Origin: Prevotella sp.
GTDB taxonomy: Bacteria > Bacteroidota > Bacteroidia > Bacteroidales > Bacteroidaceae
Reading direction: 5' to 3'
NCBI GenBank assembly: GCA_017561825.1
Contig: JAFZBK010000038.1
Location: 1-39,867 of the forward strand
Length of the DNA stretch: 39,867 nucleotides
Shown here: piece after piece, positions 15,391 to 26,400 of the stretch
Layout of the letters: each line of letters starts with the position of its first letter
How positions within the stretch are numbered: position 1 is the first letter of the stretch
Notes under the pieces: generated by a model
Databases searched by the model: none
Told to the model about the DNA's origin: nothing
The model's input: only the letters and a program-made list of their open reading frames with translations
Translations under genes and position numbers: made by a program

Positions 15391-15472
15391 TAACCGCAAT
15401 ACAAGCCACCCCAGCCCCTCCAAAGAGGAAAAGAAGGAGCCACCCCCATCCAAAGGGAGGGTGAATAGATTA
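15391..15472. repeat. C-rich intergenic repeat with small hairpin
   Basis: Two AGCCACCCC-type motifs; the second (GAGCCACCCCCATCC then AAAGGGAGGGTG) can fold as CACCC/GGGTG. The same style, GAGCCCCCC through GAAGGGAGGG, is seen inside tcdA at 29237-29267, and AGCCACCCC recurs at 38651. Confidence 0.5.
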
Positions 15473-15632
15473 CTCCGCTAAGTCCTTTAACTATCTACAT
15501 ATCAGAAATATGATGGCGGAGGAATTCTTTCATTCAGAGATGAATAAAGCCTCCTAGCGTGTCGAATGTAACCACTCCAATTCCTCCACCATCATCTATT
15601 TAGTTTACAGATAATTAGAGAGTTTAGCGGAG
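15473..15632. repeat. 160-bp element with 54-bp imperfect inverted arms
   Basis: Arm 15473-15526 and the reverse complement of 15579-15632 align without gaps over 54 positions with 40 identities, including perfect ends CTCCGCTAA and GGAGGAATT. The 52-nt centre is unpaired. It contains no ORF of note. It could be a MITE-like element or a structured RNA; no promoter was identified inside. Confidence 0.7.
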
Positions 15633-15664
15633 AAATACTCGAGGAAGAAAAGAGGGAGATTAAG

Positions 15665-15745
15665 CATAGTAACTAGGCTACTTTTTCATAGTAACTAGGC
15701 TGATTACCACATCAAACTTGGCCACTTTCTTATAGTAAGTAGGCT
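15665..15745. repeat. Three 15-bp direct repeats
   Basis: CATAGTAACTAGGCT at 15665-15679 and 15687-15701 (identical) and TATAGTAAGTAGGCT at 15731-15745. Spacing 22 and 44 nt, i.e. two and four helical turns. A perfect palindrome, AAATTCTC-GT-GAGAATTT, follows at 15756-15773. Confidence 0.75.
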
Positions 15746-15973
15746 TCTTACTCATAAATTCTCGTGAGAATTTTCGAGTTTGAACGTCACAAACTATCAG
15801 AAAAGTGCCAACTTACTCTTGGTTGTTTTCACAACAACTCGTCGGTGTGTTTGTTGCGTGTATGTTGGTGCTGGAATAGTGTATGTTGGTGTACCCTCAC
15901 AGTGAAGATGCGTTCACTCGACCAATTAAAAGAAAAATGCAGTTTTTCTTTGATTTTGTGCTCTCTTAATCGA

Positions 15974-16039
15974 ACTTTGGCTTCGCCGAAAGTTCTTTCG
16001 TTTTTCGCTCACTTATCGTACTTTGGCTTCGCCGAAAGT
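15974..16039. repeat. Duplicated hairpin motif upstream of the PH-domain gene
   Basis: ACTTTGGC-TTC-GCCGAAAGT occurs at 15974-15993 and again at 16020-16039. A relative (AACTTTGACTTCGTCGAAGTT on the minus strand) lies at 29768-29794, also upstream of a promoter. The wider stretch 15774-15970 shows no convincing gene. Confidence 0.65.
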
Positions 16040-16078
16040 AGGCTGCACCTCGGAAAAACAAACAAAAGATTGTTTTTG

Positions 16079-16111
16079 TTTGGTTTTTCGCTCGGTTTGC
16101 ACTACCTTTGC
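16079..16111 (+). promoter_or_regulatory. Promoter of the PH-domain/dacB/mscS operon
   Basis: TTTG 16079-16082, 20-nt spacer, TACCTTTGC 16103-16111. The predicted transcription start falls at or next to the ATG at 16116, so the mRNA may be leaderless. Confidence 0.7.
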
Positions 16112-16115
16112 AAAT

Positions 16116-16523
16116 ATGTTAACAAACCGTACTTTTCAGCATCGGGTAACCATAGCCGGCATCATTGTCCCTATCATCATGGCAGTCATGGCTATGTACT
16201 TCCTCTGGCACCGAACCACCATTCATTTGATCATTGGCTTCGGTCTGATCATCCTTGTGGTCTTGATGCTGGAACGACTCCTGCACACTTGCTATATCAT
16301 CACGGCCGACCAGCTGATTATTGACAGAGGACGACTTGACCAGAAACAGACGATACCCCTCGAAGAGATCACACGGATCACAAAGATCAAACGCAAATGG
16401 CTGGCTTCGTACATCCTGATAGAATATGGCGGAAGAAATGAGACATCTGTGCAGCCGCTGAACGAAGACAGTTTCATCCAAGAGATACAAAAAAGACAAG
16501 ATAACAATGAAGATATTCAATAA
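16116..16523 (+). CDS. PH-domain (bPH-like) membrane protein
   Basis: 135 residues from the ATG at 16116; a longer open frame upstream runs through the promoter and is rejected. Two transmembrane helices (VTIAGIIVPIIMAVMAMYFLW, cut short here, and IHLIIGFGLIILVVLMLE) are followed by a bacterial PH-like domain: YIITADQLIIDRGRLDQ, IPLEEITRITKIKRKW, YILIEYGG. Proteins of this shape are inner-membrane components of unknown function. Its 3' end overlaps the dacB start by 17 nt, so the two are coupled. Confidence 0.75.
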   Translation: MLTNRTFQHRVTIAGIIVPIIMAVMAMYFLWHRTTIHLIIGFGLIILVVLMLERLLHTCYIITADQLIIDRGRLDQKQTIPLEEITRITKIKRKWLASYILIEYGGRNETSVQPLNEDSFIQEIQKRQDNNEDIQ

Positions 16524-17784
16524 ACACTGGCTATTGTGGATCCTCTTGTCGTTCATGCCCCTGACTGGTTGGGCGCAGATCACCACAGAAGAGGAATCCG
16601 ACGACGAGTCCATCGAAACCCTGGAGGTGATGAACGACACCATCCTGACAGACACGCTGGCCATCGACTCCTCACTGGTATGGCCTAACAATGTGTGTGC
16701 CCGTTTGGATAACCTGCTCAAGAGCAGTATGTTCAAGACCTCCACGGTAGGACTGCAGATTTATGACCTTACCGCTGACTCCATCCTGTACCAGTATAAC
16801 GAGAAGCAGTGTATGCGACCAGCCTCAACGATGAAGATGATCAATGCCGTGACCTCACTCGACAAGTTAGGCGGCTCGCACATATTCAAGACGGAACTGC
16901 GCTATACGGGAAAGATCGACAGCTGTACGCTCCGTGGGAATATCTATTGCAAAGGTGGTATGGATCCCCTGTTCAACATTGATGACATGCACGCCTTTGT
17001 GGATGCCCTGCTGTCGAAAGGTATCGATACCATCCGCGGAAGAGTCTATGCTGACGTGTCGATGAAAGACCGTGACCTGCTGGGCGAGGGCTGGTGCTGG
17101 GATGATGATAACCCAGTGCTCAGTCCGCTACTCGTTGGAAAGAAGAACAACTTCTTGAAACGACTGTGTCAGGTGATGAAGGAAGAAGGGATTATCCTCG
17201 TTGGTGATACCCTCTATGGCATGACACCCACCAATGCCAACCACCTCTGTACCCGTATCCATACCATGGATCAAGTGCTGATGCGGATGATGAAGAACAG
17301 TGACAACCTCTTTGCAGAGTGTATGTTCTACCAGTTGGCAGCCAGTACGGGCACCAAGGGCGTTTCCGCCAAGGCGGGCAGGAATCTGGTGAACCGCCTA
17401 ATCACCAAACTGGGATTCCGCCCCAGCGACTACTACATTGCTGACGGCAGCGGACTCTCCTTATATAACTATGTGTCGCCGGAACTGGAAGTGGCGTTCC
17501 TCCGCTATGCCTATGCCAACGAGAACATCTATCCGCACCTGATAGCTGTCATGCCGATTGCAGGTGTTGACGGCACCTTGGAGAAACGTATGCGTAGCGG
17601 ATATGCCCACACCAATGTGAAGGCCAAGACAGGTACGGTAACGGGAGTGAGCGCACTGACAGGCTATTGTACAGCGGCCAACGGTCATCAGCTGTGTTTC
17701 TCGATCATCAACATGGGTATTCGCAAGGCCGCCATCGGAAGGAACTTCCAGGATCATGTCTGCGAAGCCCTTTGTAAACCATAA
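16507..17784 (+). CDS. dacB: D-alanyl-D-alanine carboxypeptidase/endopeptidase (PBP4 family, S13)
   Basis: 425 residues with a signal peptide (MKIFNKHWLLWILLSFM, cleavage near GWAQ). Peptidase S13 motifs are complete: SxxK at S107-K110 in PASTMKM, SxN as S264-D265-N266 in KNSDNLFAE, and KTG at 373-375 in VKAKTGTVTG. The enzyme trims pentapeptides or cuts cross-links in periplasmic peptidoglycan. An acidic stretch (residues 28-40) follows the signal. It lies between a PH-domain membrane protein (17-nt overlap) and an MscS channel (9-nt gap), an envelope-maintenance operon. The usual inserted domain between SxxK and SxN is present but compact. Confidence 0.92.
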   Translation: MKIFNKHWLLWILLSFMPLTGWAQITTEEESDDESIETLEVMNDTILTDTLAIDSSLVWPNNVCARLDNLLKSSMFKTSTVGLQIYDLTADSILYQYNEKQCMRPASTMKMINAVTSLDKLGGSHIFKTELRYTGKIDSCTLRGNIYCKGGMDPLFNIDDMHAFVDALLSKGIDTIRGRVYADVSMKDRDLLGEGWCWDDDNPVLSPLLVGKKNNFLKRLCQVMKEEGIILVGDTLYGMTPTNANHLCTRIHTMDQVLMRMMKNSDNLFAECMFYQLAASTGTKGVSAKAGRNLVNRLITKLGFRPSDYYIADGSGLSLYNYVSPELEVAFLRYAYANENIYPHLIAVMPIAGVDGTLEKRMRSGYAHTNVKAKTGTVTGVSALTGYCTAANGHQLCFSIINMGIRKAAIGRNFQDHVCEALCKP

Positions 17785-17793
17785 AACAGTCGT

Positions 17794-18966
17794 ATGGAAA
17801 ATATCAAGATCTGGGTGGAGAACCTTATCAGCATGATGGGTGTCAAGGGTGACATGATTCCCATCACCCGTCATATACTGCTGGTACTGGTGGCTATCTT
17901 GCTGGCTGCCTTTGCCGGATTGCTTTGTAGGAAGATCCTCGTGCCCATCATCATGCGGATCACGGCCAAGACGGAAGCAAAATGGGATGATGTGCTCTTC
18001 AACAAGAAGGTGCTGGTATCCGCCAGTCATATTGTGCCAGCCATCGTCATCTGGTGGCTGTTGCCATTGGTGTTCTTCCAGTTCCCTATTGTCAAAGAAC
18101 TGCTTACCCGCATCACCGCCATCTATATCGTTGTGATGTCGGTCAAGACCGTCCTCGTATTCATCTCAGCCATCAAGGACTTGGAAGGCGAGAAACGCAG
18201 TAACAAACAGCAGTACCTCTATTCGTTCATTGGTGTTCTACGACTGCTGATGATCTTCGTGGCTGCGATTATCGTGGTATCCATCATCATCGACAAGGAC
18301 CCGATGAAGCTGTTTGCAGGACTGGGTGCTACATCGGCTATCCTGATGCTGGTGTTCCAGGATACCATCAAAGGACTCGTTGCTGGCATTCGTCTCACCA
18401 GTAATGACATGTTACACAAAGGTGACTGGATTACCGTTCCCAAGGCAGGGGCTGATGGCATCGTGGAAGAGATGACGCTCACCACCGTGAAGATCCGCAA
18501 TTTCGACAATACCATCATCACTGTTACACCCCAGACCTTAGTAGATGACTCCTTCCAGAACTGGACAGGGATGAAGGAAGGTGGCGGACGAAGGGTGAAA
18601 CGGGTGGTCTATTTCGATTTCAGGAGTATTCATGTGGTGGATGAACCACTCCGTCAGCAGCTCATCGACAAACAATTGGTAAAGGAAGAGGATATCAAGG
18701 CAGACTCCGTGAACCTCACCCTCTTCAGATACTATATAGAAGCGTACCTGAAGAAACGTCAGGATGTCAACGCCAAGATGACGCTGATGGTGCGACAACT
18801 GGAGACGAACCAGTACGGAAACGGACTCCCTGTTGAGTTCTATTTCTTCCTGAGAAACAAGGAGTGGGTTCCCTACGAGCACCTGCTGGCCGACATCATG
18901 GAGTATATCTATGCCACGGCACCGCTGTTCGGTCTAAGCATCTACCAGCGGCCCGCAGCTCCATAG
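17794..18966 (+). CDS. MscS-family mechanosensitive channel
   Basis: 390 residues. Several N-terminal transmembrane helices (about 25-50, 75-95, 105-125, 145-170) lead to the pore helix and beta domain typical of MscS: FAGLGATSAILMLVFQDT, then GLVAGIRL, HKGDWITVPKAGADGIVEEM and TTVKIRNFDNTIITVTPQ. Length and layout resemble the YbdG-type subgroup rather than the 286-residue MscS. It should open on hypo-osmotic shock in the inner membrane. Last gene of the operon; it ends only 11 nt from the convergent pafA gene, leaving no room for a separate terminator. Confidence 0.9.
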   Translation: MENIKIWVENLISMMGVKGDMIPITRHILLVLVAILLAAFAGLLCRKILVPIIMRITAKTEAKWDDVLFNKKVLVSASHIVPAIVIWWLLPLVFFQFPIVKELLTRITAIYIVVMSVKTVLVFISAIKDLEGEKRSNKQQYLYSFIGVLRLLMIFVAAIIVVSIIIDKDPMKLFAGLGATSAILMLVFQDTIKGLVAGIRLTSNDMLHKGDWITVPKAGADGIVEEMTLTTVKIRNFDNTIITVTPQTLVDDSFQNWTGMKEGGGRRVKRVVYFDFRSIHVVDEPLRQQLIDKQLVKEEDIKADSVNLTLFRYYIEAYLKKRQDVNAKMTLMVRQLETNQYGNGLPVEFYFFLRNKEWVPYEHLLADIMEYIYATAPLFGLSIYQRPAAP

Positions 18967-18977
18967 AAATCTTTTTG

Positions 18978-20486
18978 TTATTTCGTGACCTGTGTCACAG
19001 CCTTTCCGATACAACCGTTCGGCATCTGCACATGAATCAATGCGCATACCGTGGCGGCAATATCGGTGATATGACATTCCGCCTGCGTACTGCCATGCTC
19101 TACACCCCATCCCATCAGCAGGAAGGGGATATGACAGTCGTACGGGTTCCAGCAACCATGCGTGGTTCCTTCGCCGATACCATCCCATACAGCGTAATAG
19201 GCAGGCTTCAGGATAATCTGGATATCCCCACCCCGTTGCTGGTTATAACCGTTGACAGCCTTCTCGCGGATGATGGCAGGCACACTGGCATCATTGATCT
19301 TCTCCAGATCGAAGCAGTAGGCAACCTCCTTCTTAGGCTTGAAATAGTTGATCACGGCCGTCTTTATCTTGCTGATGTCCAGATGGGCATTGGCAATCTT
19401 CTCGTGGTTGAGCACCACTTTGTAGTCCATGATACGACTCACCAGATCTGTCATCCCAGACATTTCTTCCAACATCGCATTCAGGTTCTTCACCTCCTGA
19501 CCCTCGTGGAAAGAACCAGCCGGTATGTTATGTCGTTGGTTCTGCACAACACTGTTGGCTGCCCCATGATCAGCTGCTAAGAATACCAGGTAGTTCCCCT
19601 TCCCGACCTGTGTGTCGAGGAAGTTGAAGAAATCAGCCAGTTGCTTGTCAAGTTCCACATACTGTGCATGCGTCTTTTCATGGTGGGTACCAAAGCTATG
19701 ACCTGTGATGTCGGGGCATGAGAAGCTCAGTGTGAGCATATCGGTCTTCTTTCCCAATCCCAGACGTTCGTTCTTCACGGCAGCCTTGGCCATTCCCACG
19801 GTAATCTCGTTGCCATAGGGTTCAAACTGGATAAGGTCGATCAGCTCAGCATCCTTGTTTTTCCGCTCCAGTTGCTTGATCTCCCTGCCGATGCGTTCGT
19901 TGTAACTCTTCACCCACTTGGGCAGTTCCTGCATGTAATAGGTACTGGAGATAAAGCAGAACGCTTTCTTGTCGAACCAGTAGGCCGCATCAGCACTATG
20001 ACCTGCGGGCAGGATAGCGGCACGGTCCTTGAAACTGACACCAATCACCTTCGACTCCCAGTTCGTGGCTGTCTTCAGTTCATCACCAATGGTAGTAGCC
20101 AGCATATTCCTCGGCGACATCAGTCCTGCTTTGGTGTTACTACCAACTGTCTGTACGGTGGAATCCGCACAACAGTAAGTCCACTTACCATTGAGATAGT
20201 AGTTATTACCAGCAATACCATGGATACTGGGCACACTACCCGTGAAGACACTCGTATGACCGATAGCAGTCACTGAAGGGATGTAGTTGATCTGACAGTT
20301 CTCGCAGTTGAATCCCTCGTTCATCAACCGCTTGAACCCACCTTCACCATACTCATCATAGAAACGATAGAGATAGTCCCACCGCATCTGGTCAACGACA
20401 ATGCCCACCACCAGTTTAGGACGATCTTGTGAAAACGCTGCCACACTTACCAGCAGCATCATCAAGGTTAATAGTTGCTTCTTCAT
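18978..20486 (-). CDS. pafA: PafA-type alkaline phosphatase (type I phosphodiesterase/nucleotide pyrophosphatase superfamily)
   Basis: 502 residues with signal peptide MKKQLLTLMMLLVSVAAFSQ. Catalytic features match PafA: nucleophile T73 in PSVTAIGHTS, N94/N95 in AGNNYYLNG, K153 and R155 in SFKDRAAILPAGHSADAAYW, and metal ligands in CPDITGHSFGTHH and ADHGAA plus a late THGCWNPYD. PafA is a periplasmic, phosphate-insensitive phosphomonoesterase of Bacteroidota that releases phosphate from organic esters. The gene starts 12 nt after sprA and is probably co-transcribed with it. Confidence 0.9.
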   Translation of the reverse strand: MKKQLLTLMMLLVSVAAFSQDRPKLVVGIVVDQMRWDYLYRFYDEYGEGGFKRLMNEGFNCENCQINYIPSVTAIGHTSVFTGSVPSIHGIAGNNYYLNGKWTYCCADSTVQTVGSNTKAGLMSPRNMLATTIGDELKTATNWESKVIGVSFKDRAAILPAGHSADAAYWFDKKAFCFISSTYYMQELPKWVKSYNERIGREIKQLERKNKDAELIDLIQFEPYGNEITVGMAKAAVKNERLGLGKKTDMLTLSFSCPDITGHSFGTHHEKTHAQYVELDKQLADFFNFLDTQVGKGNYLVFLAADHGAANSVVQNQRHNIPAGSFHEGQEVKNLNAMLEEMSGMTDLVSRIMDYKVVLNHEKIANAHLDISKIKTAVINYFKPKKEVAYCFDLEKINDASVPAIIREKAVNGYNQQRGGDIQIILKPAYYAVWDGIGEGTTHGCWNPYDCHIPFLLMGWGVEHGSTQAECHITDIAATVCALIHVQMPNGCIGKAVTQVTK

Positions 20487-20498
20487 AAAAGTTCAAAG

Positions 20499-23400
20499 TT
20501 ATCTAGTAAGAGAGAATTTCATGCTCAGACCGAAATCCTGCGTGGTTGTCGGATACGAGTTACTCGACAATAGCGGGGTGTTCACCTGACGGTCGTAGTA
20601 GAAGCTCATGGTGAGCAGGCGCGATAAGGTGTAGTCGGCATTGAACGCCAACTTGAAGGCCTTGTTTCCGCTGCTGGCAGAACTGGTCATCGAAGCAATG
20701 TCGCGCACGATGGCCGCCTGACTGCGGTAGCTCACGTCAAGACGGATGTTCAGGTCGTGGTTGATACCCTTCTTCTTGGATGACGACTGTGTTGACTGCG
20801 TCCGCTGGGAGTCGGAAGAATCATTCCCCCTACCCTTGTTCGTCTTTACCTTGCGTGCGCCGCCCAGACCGAAGAAGTTGAAATCGTTGATCTTGTAGCC
20901 CATGCCCACTACCCAGTCACGACTGATGGCCTCATTGATCTGCACACTGGTCATCGACAGTGTCATATTCCTCGTTGTACGATATTCCACCTTGGCGGTC
21001 ATATTGTTCAGGAACGTCATATCCACACCCAGCAACGGTGAGAACGACTCGTTGATGCTGACCGTAGATACATTGTACATCGAACTGGGAACAGGGTTGC
21101 CTGTGGTAGCGTCAACCACGAAGCCTGTACCGTTCATATATTCCATGAACGTGCTGTAAGAGCTATATCCACCCACACTGTATATACTCTTATACGAGTG
21201 GTTGATGTTCACGCTCTTGAAATGATCCTGGAACCAAGGCAGCTGACCCAGTCCGCTATATCGGATGGTCCAGTTCGGCAGGAGTTGCGTCAACGCAGGG
21301 AAGATCTTCAGTCCGTTGCCACCCATCGAGGTATAGGTATTGAGGAACGCGGGTACCATCACATCTGCGCTGTAGGGGTTCACGCTACCGTACTCAGGGT
21401 TGAAGGGTTGACCTGCCAAGGTGGAACCCCTTGGATAGACGGCATCCTTGTACTGAGCCTCCACCCGCTGACGGAAGCCTTCCAGGGAATGACAGAAGTC
21501 CTCGAACGACTTCGACTTATAGCCGTTGTTCGCATTACCCATTCCCTCGAGGGCGCTGCGCAGACTGATCGTTGTCATTGTCAGCGAGCCTCCGAGGTTC
21601 GTAGGCATTCCCACGTACATATAATGAATGCTCTTCGTCTTCGATTCCGTTCTGCTGGCATTCAAGTCGATCTTGAAGTTCCTCACGGGCTCCAGTGTCA
21701 TTCTGATCTGCACATCCTCCGACAGATTCGTAGCAGCAGGAGTAGATACGCTGTCAGCCATGAGCAGCCAGTTGTTTGCTGCCGCCCTGTCGATATAGTT
21801 ATCACCAATGAAGCCGAACGCGAAATCCAGTCCTGGTGCCATCAGTCCATCGCGCCGCTGTCCCAGCATATTTCCTATGGTAGGCAGGAATCCCGGCAAG
21901 GCCATGCTATATGTGTTACGGTAGGAGAAGCTCACATTGCGCACCATCATCAGTCCGCGGGCCACCACCTGTGCGGTCTTGTACCATGTCTCATCATCGT
22001 GCGGCTCCTTAGGCGTCACCGTCAGCTTGAGCGTAGTGGAAGTATCCACCTTTGTAGTGATACGGATCTTGTTCGCATCCTCCACCTTATATTTAATCGG
22101 GAACGTTCTACCCTTCTCGGTCTTCGCAGTAACAACCAGTTTCTTACTGTTCTTGCCATGGTTCACAGTAATCACCGTATCAGGAAGCAGGGTGATCTCC
22201 TTCTCGAATCCCTTCTTGTTCTTAGGCAGGGCCGCCTGTTCCTTATCATTCTGCTTGTTCTGATCCTTCGCATCCTTCGAGTTCTTGTTCGTACTCGACG
22301 TATTCTTCTTCGGCGCCTTGTTGAACCGTTCGTTGGTCTTCTTCAGGAACGGACTATGCGCATAGAGTCTTTCCATGTTAAACGTACCGTTCAGACTGAA
22401 CTGACGGTTATTGGAGATGTTGTTACCCAACGAGGTACCATCCTCCAAATCCGTTCCGCGCTGCCAGTTGTAGGTAGCACTGTAGCTAGCATCCGTATTG
22501 ATCCAGTCGAAGATCGGGATCAGGTTCAGCGGCACCTGGTAGGAAGCGCTGAAGTTCTGACTGTAATCCAGCGGTGCTCCCAGATGCTTGATACTTGTCC
22601 ACACTGAGTCTTTCCATGCCTCATACTCTGTAGGATAGAGATTCTTGTTGATCGGTGTATAAGGCTCCTCCACCTGCGCATGGGTGGCAGAGCTGAAGTT
22701 CATGTGGAGGTTACGGGTAAGATCCCAACGGAGGGAGAAGTTACGGTTCCAAAGGAACTGCTCGTTGAAGGTCAGCGGCAGTTGCGAGTTCTCCAGACTC
22801 TCCATGTCGCGCTCCTGCAGCTCGTAGTAGTTACGAACGATATCCGAGTTGAAGGTAACGCTCTGCGGCAGGTAGTTCAGTCCGAAGCGCTTGAAGATAT
22901 CCAGCCATTTGCTCTTACTCTTGGCGAACACCTTCTTGAACGGCTCGAAGGTCTTATATACCGGAGAATACGAATAGTTCATCGAGCCACGCCAGTTATC
23001 CTCATTCTCATAGACGGTGGTCTCGCCGCTGGAATGACGGTGGGAATGACTGTACGAGAACGAGAAGTTACCTGGGTCATAAGGCATGGGGTGCCGTTTG
23101 GTCTTGATGCCCACGCGCACGTTCGATAACGAGAAGTTGGTATTGGTGGTCTTGGTCACGGCAATGCTCTCGATGGAGTCACGCTCGTGCCTACTACCTG
23201 TGGCCTCCAAGGCATCCTTCAGTTCCATATCAGTGTCGAGGGGATTGTACTTAGGACTGGATTTTTCTTTGGTGATCGAATAGTACAGCGGTGCCGACAC
23301 CTTGGCCTTGTCGGGGAAGAACTTACCCAATTCCACGCTGGCCGTAGCACTGTAGGCACCGAAGTTATCCGTGCTCCGCTCGTTCACACCCTGCTCCAGT

Positions 23401-26400
23401 CCGCCGAATCCTTCTGAAGTGTAACGACCCGTCATGTTCACATTACCCACATCCGACAGTTGCATGTTCAGTGCGCCCTGCGCAGCCCATCCACCTTCGT
23501 TGTTGTATTCCTTCAGACGAAGCTCGTTCACCCATACCTCGCCCGACTTCAGATCGCCAGCCAGGTTGCGCACACCGATAATCATGGTCTTCACGTCACC
23601 TAATGTCGGATTACCCACGATACTGATCTTGTTATTGGGCTTATCATCGGTATAAGTGCTATATACGCGGTTATACGAAGCCCGTCCTTCGGCCTTCGCC
23701 TTGTTACGTTCCTTCTTCAGGTTGGTGAACACCGTTAGCGGCACATCCAGCATGTTCTCCTCAGGCCATACAGCACGCTGGTCAGACACAGAATAGCGGT
23801 TATAGGCAGGATCACGATGCGGGGTGAGCTTCAGCGGAATCTCATACTCATAGTAGTTACTCTTATAGTCGGAACCCAAGCGTACGAACACGGCCAACTG
23901 ATGATCCTGCAGGTTCGTAGTATTCTCCTGCATGGCGTTGGCATGCACAAACATCTGGATGCGCTTATACTGACGCAGGTCCACGCTGGTGTTCTTATAC
24001 ACCGCCTTCGACTCACCCGTAGAGAGGTTAGTCACCTCGATGTCGAGGGCCTGCTCGTTGCTCTCCACCAGCTGTGGCTGTGTAGGATCCTGCTCACGAC
24101 GGATGCCCGGAGGCAGCACGTAGTTCACGGGCTCCTTATCGATATTCTCCTCGATGTTCACCGCGCTCACCGCCATCTTTCCGCTCTCGGCGGAACCGGG
24201 GTTCAACGACTGCTCATAGACGCGCCATTCACCACGTACCAGGTCCAGACTACCGAAGCGCATCACGATGGGACGTTTGAAGTTCGTGCAGAACATACGC
24301 ATGAAACGCACAGAGGTGAAGTCGTTGATCGATCCGAACTTCTCTTCATAGTCATCCAGCGGAATACGGAACTGATACCAAGCCACGGTCTCCCTTGCTC
24401 CGTTGCGCAGTGCCACCTCCCCTTCACGCTTGTCAACGATGAAGTTCGTACCGATCTTCATGTCTTCAGGACGGATGCTTACATGGTACTGGAAATATTT
24501 CTCGTACTCGTTCAGGGTATAATCTTGGTTGATATCCTCCACGTCGGGGGTTGACTTATACGCCGTGCTGTAACTTTCAGGACTGTTCTCATTATCAGGA
24601 GAGTTACCTTGCGGGTTATTGATGCGCTTGTAGCGACGCAGCACAGGAGCCTCGATACGGTCGAAGTCAGATCCGCGGAAGTAGTGGTAGTCATCATTGG
24701 CGGGGTCAGCCTGGATGGAGTCATATACCTCAGGACTCACCCTGCCATTGATAGCAGCGAGGTAATCACGATATACACCGAAGTTACGCTCCTCATCATC
24801 GTTCAATCCGTTGTAGCCCACATCCTGCAGGTTTCTTGATCCTGATGTGGTGGCAAAGGCATACGTCACCGTGGATTGCGTAGGAATCTTTCCCCACTGC
24901 GTAGTGGTGAAACTCTGTGAGCCATCCACCGGCATACCGCTCTCGTAGAATTTCTTTCCGTCGCGCAGCACATCCTCGCTCATCTCACCCAGGTTGATGT
25001 AGAAGTCACCACCGTACTGCGAAGCATCCTCCTGCTCGCGTGAATAGATGAACGGATCCATCAGCCAGAACTCGATATACTCCACGTTGGCTGTCTCGAA
25101 ATCGTTCGTGTCGAGCTTTCGCATCATACCGCCCCAACGCTTCTCGGGAATCGGCAGCGTACCGTCGGTATTCAGTTCGGTATCGAGGTTATACGGACCG
25201 CGTTCATTGGGATAGAAGGCAAGGTTCAGGATGGGCAGTGTGGCCGTAGCACCGTTATAACTACTCTGGTCGCGTGCCGGATAGAGCTCCTTGACATAGA
25301 TCTCGCGTACATAATGATTAGACAGCTGGTTCAGGTCGCTCTTGATATGACTCGGTGTGAGGGATGAACTGCGACGCGTGAACAGCGGGTCGATATGGTA
25401 CCACGACAAGAGTGCGCGGTTATAACCACTGCTCACACCCGTCTTGTCAGCACTCTCGGGGAACATCGAAGGTACACTGGAGAGCACCCATGAGGTAGGT
25501 GTTGACACATCGATGGTGTTCTTCGTATTCTCGAAGTCATCCAGATACGAGGCATTGTCCTGAATGCCGTGCGAATTACCTGCAATCAACTGCGCGAACT
25601 CACCCGTGAACGAGATCTGCGACGGAGCCGTACAATGCAGTCCTGGCAACAGGTCGAGCATATTGGTGAGCCACTGACTCTCCTTCTTCCAGTTGATGTT
25701 CACACCCCAGATGGTGTTGTTCAGCGGTTCGCTACCCATGCTCACCTTCGTGGTGAGGGCCTGCTCCGACAGGTGCTGGAACGTACCGCTCAACTGGAAG
25801 TTCTTACTGAAGTCATACTCCCAGTTCACGCCATACATCGTCTTGCGCTGCTGTCCGTAGTCGGTATTGCTCTCTGAACTCACATGCACCGGTGTTCCTG
25901 CATCGATGATGCTCTGGTTGAGGATGGTCACCTCACCCGCATTGTAGTCAACACTATAGTCAGAGCCCTCCATCAGCGTCACACCACCAGCCGTCACCAC
26001 CACACTACCCTGCGGCACATAGCTGGCACCTAAGGAGATCACGTTGGCAGAAGTACCGCGGTACTGTCCTACCAGCTGATACTTATCCTTCTCGGCAATC
26101 TGCTTGGCGATGGTCTTGGTGGAGTCGTACAGCTCATGGAAGCAGTATTTCTCGGCAATCTCAGGAGCCACGCCCTTGTCTGTGAGCGCCTTGTAGAGAT
26201 AGTCACCAAAGGGTTCTGCCTCAGGAAGGAATACACGACCGTTGCTCACGGTGTAGCCCTGCACATAGTCGAAATAGCCGTTGGAGTGCGCCTTGTTGTT
26301 ATTGTCCAGACGGTCGGCACCCAACAGTTTGATCAAGGTCTGGTCCTTTACCTGCTGTTCGGGGATATAAGAAAGGTACACGCCTGCAGTGTCACTCTGG

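Noticed and set aside
15473-15632. Integron attC site
   Set aside because: Imperfect inverted arms fit, but no RYYYAAC/GTTRRRY core sites and no integrase or cassette array are present.
15764-16324. 186-codon plus-strand frame running into the PH-domain gene
   Set aside because: It covers intergenic repeats and the promoter, is Cys/His/Ser-rich, and is out of frame with the clear membrane protein.
21198-22607. Long open frame (469 codons) antisense to sprA
   Set aside because: One of many long antisense frames over sprA, a side effect of its codon use; composition is His/Arg/Gln-rich without domain features and there is no promoter.
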